From contig BDSY01000041.1 of the NCBI GenBank assembly GCA_002897895.1, positions 1 through 64,000 on the forward strand: a stretch of DNA of 64,000 nucleotides, read 5' to 3'. The stretch comes from a bacterium BMS3Abin06. GTDB lineage: Bacteria > Nitrospirota > Thermodesulfovibrionia > UBA6902. Both the position numbers and the translations under genes were made by a program. The notes below the pieces were generated by a model. It worked only from the letters and a program-made list of their open reading frames with translations. It did no database searches and was not told the origin of the DNA. Shown in pieces: positions 57,073 through 64,000 of the stretch (its first letter is position 1; every line of letters starts with the position of its first letter).

Positions 57073-59759
57073 GCCTTCTCCAGACGTATGGCGCATGCCT
57101 TATATTCCGCTGTGCCTGCAACAGGGTCAAAGGCATTATTGGTAATAACATTTGCGCAGGCCTCATGAAAATGAAAAGTCATAAAACAGACTCCCGAAGG
57201 CACTCGGTCGGTTACCCATACCCTGACTTTTACCTTGCCTCTGCGTGAGACAGCCATTACATAATCTCTGTCTTTAACATCAAGTTTCCCGGCGTCTTCC
57301 GGATTTATTTCCATTAATTCTTCGGGATGTATTTCATCAAATCCCGCGCATCTTCTTGTCTGTGTTCCGGTGTGGTACTGCCAGAGACGTCTTCCGGTAG
57401 TAAGCACAAACGGGTATTCTTCATCAGGACACTCAGCAGCCGGTTTCCACTCTGCAGGATAAAATCTGGCCCGGCCTTTTGGGAATGATCCATTTTTGTA
57501 AAGGTATTTTGTTCCGGTATGTTCAATGTCCGGGCACGGCCACTGAATGCCTTCATGTTCAATTCTTTCATAGGTTATTCCGGAAACAGAAGGGGTTAAT
57601 TGACGGATTTCTTCCCATATCTGCTCTGCTGATCCGTATCCCATATCGCAGCCCATCCGTCCGGCAATCTCACCCGTAATCCACCAGTCGTCCTTTGCCA
57701 TCCCCGGTGGCTCCACGGCCTTTCTTACTCGCTGTATACGTCTTTCAGTGTTCGTAAATGTCCCTTCTGTTTCAGCATAGCATGCAGCAGGCAAAACAAC
57801 ATCTGCGTATTCTGTGGTTTCATTCATGAAAATATCCTGCACTATAAGCAGATCAACATTCTCCAGTGCCTTGATAGTGTGTGCCTGATTCGGTTCAGAC
57901 ATCACGACATTTTCACCTGCCAGGTAGAGTGCCTTTACATCACCGCAATGGATACCGTCGAACATGGCGGGTATCTTTGTGCCCTCTGAATCCGGCAGGG
58001 ATTTTACTCCCCAGGCCTCTATAAATTTTTTTATTATTTCAGGATCAGCCGCCTTTTGATAGCCGGTGTAGACATCGGGCAAAACCCCCATATCGCAGGC
58101 GCCCTGAACATTGTTCTGTCCTCTCAATGGATTCACACCCCCGCTTTCGATCCCCACATTGCCGAGAAGCATCTGCAGGTTGGCACAGGTTCTGACATTA
58201 TCAGTGCCGGTGATGTGCTCTGTAATCCCAAGAGTATAGAAGAGTGCGACTTTTTCAGCTTTGCCGAGGATACTGGCAAGCTCCCTGATCTCATCTGTTG
58301 TGAGTCCGCATATCCCGGAGGCATATTCAGGGGAATATCCGCTTACAGTTTCTTTTAATTGATCGAATCCATCAGTATATTTATCAACAAACTCTCTGTC
58401 ATACCATTCATTTTTAATGATCTCATGCATAACTGCATTAAGGAGCGCTATATCAGAGCCGACCCTGTGCTGAAAATGTCTCGCCGCCCATCGTGTGAGC
58501 TCTATTTTTCTTGGATCTATTACTATAAGCCGGCTTCCTTTTTTCACCGCCCTTTTCATGAAGTAGGAAATTACAGGATGGGACTCTGATGTATTGGAAC
58601 CGATCACAACGATAACCGGCACATTTTCAATTTCACGGATGGAATTTGTCATTGCTCCTGCACCGAGCGTGGAAGCCAGACCGGCTACCGTGGGGGCATG
58701 TCAGGTTCGTGCACAGTGGTCAACATTATTTGTGCCGATAACTGCGCGCATGAATTTCATCATTACGTAGTTGCTCTCGTTTGTAGACCTTGCGCACCCG
58801 ATTCCTACTATGGCATCAGGGCCGTGGGCTTTTTTTATTTCCAGGAGTTTCCCTGCGGTAAAATCCAAAGCCTCTTCCCAGCTTACTTCTTCCAGTTTTC
58901 CGTTCTTTCTCAAAAGAGGCGATTTCAGGCGGTCCGATGAATGGACAAAATCATATCCGAATCTGCCCTTGATGCAGAGCGCGCCGTAATTCGGCTCCAC
59001 ATCTTCAACCCCGCTTACCTTTATAATCTCATTCTCCTTTACATGGAGGTTTATCTGGCATCCGACTCCGCAGTACGGACAGGTAGTTCTGCTTTTTTCT
59101 GTTTCCCATGCCCTGGCTTTTCCAACGGCCTTTTTTTCAATCAGCGCCCCGGTCGGGCAGAGCTGTACGCATTCACCGCATACTGCACAGGAGGATTTGC
59201 CCATTGGTTTGTTTGTATCACAGATGACCGTCATTTTACTTCCCCGGAAACCCATATCAAGCACTTCATTAACCGTAATATCATTGCATCCGGTAATGCA
59301 TCTGTAGCACTGGATGCATTTATTCATGTCCCTGATTATCATGGGGCTTGATGTATCAACAGGCATATCTTTTTCTACAACCGGGAAACCGGATTTTTCT
59401 ATTCCGAGATAATACGCAACCTCCTGGAGCTCACAGACGCCGTTTGCCTCGCATGAAATGCAGTTGTGTTTTCCATTTGAGAGGTATAGTTCAACAATCA
59501 TCTTCCTGGTCTCGGCAATTCTCTTTGTATTCGTATGTATTACCATGCCGTCTTTTGCCTCAAGAGAACATGAGACCTGCAGTCCAGGCATATGCTCAAC
59601 TTCAACAACACAAATTCTGCACTTGCCTGCCTGTCCGGTTTTTGGATGGTAACAAAGGGTGGGGATATAAATTCCGTTCTGCCTTGCTGCATTCAGTATG
59701 GAATTTCCTTTTACAGCCTGAACGGGTTTGCCGTCAATGTGAAGGGATATCTTTTCCAA
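57069..59759 (-). CDS. fdhA: Formate dehydrogenase alpha subunit, selenocysteine-containing, NuoG-like N-terminus
   Basis: ORFs 58701-59759 and 57069-58652 are one frame joined through TGA at 58701-58703: ...[48 protein letters not shown]...; 896 residues. Confidence 0.94.
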
Positions 59760-59778
59760 AATTTTGACAGATTAACGA

Positions 59779-60720
59779 TTAAGGATCGGATCTTACTTTC
59801 CTGAAGTATTCAATAGTCTTTTTAAGCCCGTCCTCAAGTCTAACCTTAGGATTCCACTTGAGAGCCTTTTTGGCAAGAGTGATTTTAGGTTGACGCTGAG
59901 TAGGGTCATCATGCGGCAAGGGTTTGAAAATGATCCTGGATTTTGACCCGGTTAATTCAATAACCTTGTGGGCAAGTTCAAGAATTGTAAATTCCACCGG
60001 GTTGCCGAGATTTACCGGACCTGTAACATCATCCGGTGAGTTCATAAGTTTTACAAACCCGTCGATCAGGTCATCAACATAACAAAAGCTCCGTGTCTGT
60101 TTTCCTTTACCGTATACTGTAATGGGTTTTCCTTTCAGGGCCTGCATGATGAAGTTGCTCACCACACGGCCGTCATCCGGATGCATCCTCGGGCCATAGG
60201 TGTTAAATATCCTTGCGACTTTTATTTTGAGATTATGCTGGCGATTGTAATCAAAGAAGAGAGTTTCGGCACACCGTTTCCCTTCATCATAGCATGAGCG
60301 GAAACCAATAGGATTTACATTACCCCAGTATGATTCCGGCTGAGGATGAATCCGGGGGTCTCCGTAAACCTCGGAAGTTGATGCCTGAAAAATTTTAGCC
60401 TTTACCCTCTTGGCAAGCCCGAGCATATTGATAGCGCCATTGACGGATGTCTTGGTTGTCTGAACCGGATCAAACTGATAATGAATAGGTGAAGCCGGGC
60501 ATGCGAGATTGTAAATCTCATCAACTTCAACATAAAGAGGAAAACAGATATCATGTCTGATAATTTCAAACAAAGGGTTTTTGAGATAGTTGACAATGTT
60601 AGACCGGCTGCCTGTATAAAAATTATCAACGCACAAAACTTCATGACCTTCATTCAACAATTTTTCACATAGATGTGATCCGAGAAAACCTGCACCACCT
60701 GTAATAAGTATTCTTTTCAT
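59779..60720 (-). CDS. UDP-glucuronate decarboxylase-like NAD-dependent epimerase
   Basis: [54 protein letters not shown]. Confidence 0.92.
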   Translation of the reverse strand: MKRILITGGAGFLGSHLCEKLLNEGHEVLCVDNFYTGSRSNIVNYLKNPLFEIIRHDICFPLYVEVDEIYNLACPASPIHYQFDPVQTTKTSVNGAINMLGLAKRVKAKIFQASTSEVYGDPRIHPQPESYWGNVNPIGFRSCYDEGKRCAETLFFDYNRQHNLKIKVARIFNTYGPRMHPDDGRVVSNFIMQALKGKPITVYGKGKQTRSFCYVDDLIDGFVKLMNSPDDVTGPVNLGNPVEFTILELAHKVIELTGSKSRIIFKPLPHDDPTQRQPKITLAKKALKWNPKVRLEDGLKKTIEYFRKVRSDP

Positions 60721-60827
60721 ATTGTCATCACCTCAGAAAATAGATTGTCTTCTAATATACACAAAATGAACAAATTAGTTCATTATCTTTTTACATGGTC
60801 AGTAATTCCCGGTAAAAACCGGTGCAA

Positions 60828-60906
60828 GATTGCTTCATCGCTGAAGCTCTTCGCAATGACATCGCGAAAACCTTTTCTGTTATTGCGAGCGGAGAGAAGC
60901 AATCTC
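60828..60906. repeat. REP-like inverted repeat (AGATTGCTTC ... GAAGCAATCT)
   Basis: GATTGCTTCATCGCTGAAGCTCTTCGCAATGAC / TTATTGCGAGCGGAGAGAAGCAATCTC. Confidence 0.75.
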
Positions 60907-61019
60907 AATGCGTTACAAATTCACCGAAAATTGCCGGGTTTATTGCGGCTCCCCCGGACATCGGCAGGTTTAATTGAGGAATAAGCTCAAGACTTAATTT
61001 CATTCATCCGATATAAAGG

Positions 61020-61472
61020 TTGATGGATACTAATGGCCGCGGCAGAAGAAGACACAGACGGGTAACATTTGTCTATCCCGTTGAATTCAGGATACTCTTG
61101 CCGGATTTTGAGAACAGGTCTTTCAGGGGGTTGTTTTCGCTTATATCATTGAGCGGAGCCTTGTTTCAGTTTAAAGATAAATACGGACTGATAGAAGCGG
61201 CTAAAGTTATTAATTCCCGCGTAAAACTCAAAATTGCACTGCCCCAGGGGGAGCAAATCTTCCTCTTTGCGAGGATACGATCTGTGAGAAGAGCGGATTC
61301 AAAACACGACTTATCTTTCATGTTCGGGGTTGAATTCGAAGACCTGGCTGAATGGCAACTGGGAATAATCGAGAGTATCATCAGTTTGAGAAACAGGGAT
61401 CAAAAAATGATGTGGAATCTCTGGGACGGCTACGCAGGGCAAGGTAAGAGGCAGGGAGAGCATGGAAGATGA
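61020..61472 (+). CDS. PilZ-domain-like protein
   Basis: RRRHRRVTFVYPVEFRI...SLSGALFQF; overlaps MinD-like gene. Confidence 0.65.
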   Translation: MMDTNGRGRRRHRRVTFVYPVEFRILLPDFENRSFRGLFSLISLSGALFQFKDKYGLIEAAKVINSRVKLKIALPQGEQIFLFARIRSVRRADSKHDLSFMFGVEFEDLAEWQLGIIESIISLRNRDQKMMWNLWDGYAGQGKRQGEHGR

Positions 61473-62373
61473 ACTGAAAAAAAGGCTCTGGGCAATAGGC
61501 GGCGGCAAAGGGGGTGTCGGTAAAAGTATTACCACCGTGATGCTGGGCGCGATGCTGGCAAGGCTCGGGAAAAAGGTGCTTCTGGTAGATGCGGACCTCG
61601 GCGGCAGCAATTTGCATACATTTCTGGGGATCAGGTATCCTGCACATACACTCGCGGATTTTATTCACCGGAAGGTGGAAGACATAGATCACGTTATTAT
61701 GGATACCCGGATTAAGAATTTAACACTTATCTGCGGCGCTGATGATATCCTTGGCCTGGCTAACCCCAAGTATACCCAAAAAATGCGAATATTTAATCAA
61801 TTAAAAAAAATAAAGGCTGATATGATCCTGCTTGATCTTGGCGCCGGGACATCTTTTACAACAATAGACTTCTTCCTTTATGCCCCAAATAAGATTATTG
61901 TCCTTTCTCCTGTTATTACTTCCCTGCAGAATGCCTACGGATTTATCAAGAGCAGCCTCTACCGCGGGATAAACAGGCTCTTCAGCAATGACCCGCAGTG
62001 CCTTGATCTTGTCAATAGAGGAATGGGTTTAGTTGAAGTTGACAGGATTGAATCTATAGATGAGTTGAAGAGCGCTGTCAGGTCCATAGGAGAAGAACAG
62101 CATAATAAACTCTCCGGATACCTTGATGAATTCAGGGTAAATCTTATCGTTAATAATGTAAAAAATGGCAATGAAACCAATATTGGCTGCATCCTTCAGA
62201 GTGTTGCCAATAATTACCTCAGCCTGAATCCCGGGTATCTGGGACATATAAATTTCGACCCCATGCTGGATAAGCATATCAACGAAATGTCGGCCTTTTC
62301 GAGCAATTGTGGTACCGGCATATCCGGCAGCTGCATCTACGACATAGCAAACAAGATCATAAAGCAGACCTGA
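61462..62373 (+). CDS. MinD/FlhG-like ParA-family ATPase
   Basis: IGGGKGGVGKSITTVMLGAMLARLGKKVLLVDADLGGSNLH. Confidence 0.92.
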   Translation: MEDELKKRLWAIGGGKGGVGKSITTVMLGAMLARLGKKVLLVDADLGGSNLHTFLGIRYPAHTLADFIHRKVEDIDHVIMDTRIKNLTLICGADDILGLANPKYTQKMRIFNQLKKIKADMILLDLGAGTSFTTIDFFLYAPNKIIVLSPVITSLQNAYGFIKSSLYRGINRLFSNDPQCLDLVNRGMGLVEVDRIESIDELKSAVRSIGEEQHNKLSGYLDEFRVNLIVNNVKNGNETNIGCILQSVANNYLSLNPGYLGHINFDPMLDKHINEMSAFSSNCGTGISGSCIYDIANKIIKQT

Positions 62374-62434
62374 GAATGCCCGGCTTGTCAGCCGGATTAT
62401 CTGTGAGTAAACCCGGTCGGGTTGTCAGGAATAA

Positions 62435-64000
62435 CTATGCTGGGATGCTGTTTACGCGCTCATCATTCTTCAATGTTCCATCCGGATGATCTTCAGCGGT
62501 TTTACTTACTTTAAATCCTTTTGTGGAGTTCTTTAGCTCAGTTGCTACAATGGCAAGGTTTTGAATTTCATTAAACACATCCTTTGACATCTTCTGCATA
62601 TTGTTTGATATATCTGCTGTGCGATCTATGTTCCCTGCCACTTCACCTGCTGCTGCCGACTGCTCATCAACCGCTGTGGCAATCCGGGTTATCTGGTCAC
62701 GAGCCCTTGCCACCGATTCTACAATGGATTGCAGGGAATTCCCGAGGTCCCTGATATATTCCGTTGCCTTTGTAACCTCTTCTGATGCCTCCCCCATGGA
62801 CCTGGTTGTCTGCTCGGATTCTTTCTGCACTACCCCGATTTTTTCTGATATCTCTGCGGTTGCCTTTATGGTGCTCTCTGCAAGTTTTTTCACTTCATCG
62901 GCAACAACTGCAAAACCCCTTCCCTGTTCGCCGGCCCTTGCAGCCTCAATAGCCGCATTAAGGGCAAGAAGGTTTGTCTGGTCTGCTATGCTGCTTATTA
63001 CCGTTACTATCTCCCCTATTTCGAGTACGCTTTTATTCAGTTTTTCTATCTCTGCAGCAAGTTCTACGGTAGATGTGTAAACACGCTCCACTGTCTCTAC
63101 AGTTCCGAGGGCCGCTTCTTTGCCTTTCTCAGCAGTATGAATTGCCTCAGAAGACGTGTCTGCCGCCACTAATGCATTTTGCGCAATCTCTGTAATTGTC
63201 TGGCTCAGTTCCTCTGTGGCGGCGGCAGCCTGTGTTGTCTGATCATGCTGCTCCCGGGCCCCATTTGATGTCTGCTCCGCCCTCTCCTGCAAGATATCCA
63301 CAGCAGATACAACTCTGGCAGATGATGCGAGTATGCGGTTTATTATATCACTGAAAGACTGAACCATTAAATTGAAGTTCCGGGCAATATCTCCTATTTC
63401 ATTGTTTGCCCTGTAATCAACGCTTACTCCCAAATCTCCTTTGCCTACAGCGACTATCCTGCCCGATATGTTTTCAATAGGGCGTATTATTAATTTAAAC
63501 AGCGCAACTCCCGCAAGGATCAGTATAACGACCGTAACTGAAGTTGAAACAATTATAAAAACACCTGTCCTCTTAAGAAATGCGCTGCGCTCTTCATTAA
63601 CGCCGTCCAGGTTTTCCTGGTATATATTTGCCAGCCCCCCGATGAGCGGTTCGATGGAATCCGCAGCGACGCTGAAATTGTCCACATAATATTCCTGCTT
63701 TGATTCCGGATTCCCTATTTTGACAAGCTCATTGGCGCTCCGGAAGAGCTCCTGATTTTTACGGACGAGCGCTTCGACTATTACCTTCTCTTCAGCATCC
63801 ATAGGCTTATGGCTCTCAAGGTATTTTGCCAGAGAGGATTTTTTGTGATCGAGCTCCCCTTCAAACGGCCAGTCCTCAATCACATAATCAGTCATCATAT
63901 TCATCCAGGGAATAAGCTCCAGATAGCTTCGCATAAGATGATTCTTCATCTCCAACAAATGGTTTCCTCTCTCTTCCAGGGTCTTCAGTTTACCTGACAT
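62435..64000 (-). CDS. Methyl-accepting chemotaxis protein (probably 5'-truncated by window edge)
   Basis: HAMP plus signalling tip [33 protein letters not shown]; first TM not seen. Confidence 0.94.
   Translation of the reverse strand: MSGKLKTLEERGNHLLEMKNHLMRSYLELIPWMNMMTDYVIEDWPFEGELDHKKSSLAKYLESHKPMDAEEKVIVEALVRKNQELFRSANELVKIGNPESKQEYYVDNFSVAADSIEPLIGGLANIYQENLDGVNEERSAFLKRTGVFIIVSTSVTVVILILAGVALFKLIIRPIENISGRIVAVGKGDLGVSVDYRANNEIGDIARNFNLMVQSFSDIINRILASSARVVSAVDILQERAEQTSNGAREQHDQTTQAAAATEELSQTITEIAQNALVAADTSSEAIHTAEKGKEAALGTVETVERVYTSTVELAAEIEKLNKSVLEIGEIVTVISSIADQTNLLALNAAIEAARAGEQGRGFAVVADEVKKLAESTIKATAEISEKIGVVQKESEQTTRSMGEASEEVTKATEYIRDLGNSLQSIVESVARARDQITRIATAVDEQSAAAGEVAGNIDRTADISNNMQKMSKDVFNEIQNLAIVATELKNSTKGFKVSKTAEDHPDGTLKNDERVNSIPA

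Noticed and set aside
57069-59759. Two separate formate dehydrogenase fragments (frameshift or fission)
   Set aside because: Same frame, joined by TGA in the canonical Sec site; no frameshift needed.
1-64000. CRISPR arrays
   Set aside because: No regularly spaced direct repeats with unique spacers; the tandem heptamers have no spacers.
1-64000. Many short antisense or overlapping ORFs in the six-frame track (e.g. 34885-35406, 44384-44944, 26776-27438)
   Set aside because: They lie opposite well-supported genes, have low-complexity composition and no recognisable domains.
62435-64000. Unusual chemoreceptor lacking the first TM
   Set aside because: The reading frame runs to the window edge, so it is most likely simply truncated.

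Overview
The window reads as a compact, mostly housekeeping chromosomal segment with repeat-rich accessory islands. Gene content (Mqn pathway, Mla system, Kdo genes, NAD-type formate dehydrogenase, multihaem cytochrome) would fit a Nitrospirota- or delta-like anaerobe, but that taxonomy is inference. I support about 60 coding regions and no rRNA, tRNA or CRISPR. Main points: (1) an Rrf2 - TusA-like - IscS-like - IscU operon whose cysteine-desulfurase homologue keeps the active-site Cys but has lost the PLP lysine (Gln202) and several other PLP contacts, preceded by a close match to the IscR type-1 operator; (2) two selenocysteine-type in-frame TGA codons that split ORFs in the supplied track: a 78-aa UxxC glutaredoxin-like protein at 41783-42019 that the track misses entirely, and a formate dehydrogenase alpha subunit at 57069-59759 split in two, each followed by a bSECIS-like hairpin; (3) three MITE-like repeat families of 143, 147 and 150 bp, two with plausible target-site duplications; (4) one AATTCCT/AATTCGT heptamer array filling three intergenic spacers, and related short tandem repeats inside queC and the copper ATPase; (5) a toxin-antitoxin island with toxin and HicB-like remnants; (6) a degenerate attC-like hairpin beside a frameshifted ORF; (7) a reciprocally decayed segmental duplication (about 47.7-48.2 kb and 54.0-54.5 kb); (8) an orphan KS / ACP-zinc-ribbon / atypical SDR cluster. 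All family calls are from reading the translations; no searches were run.
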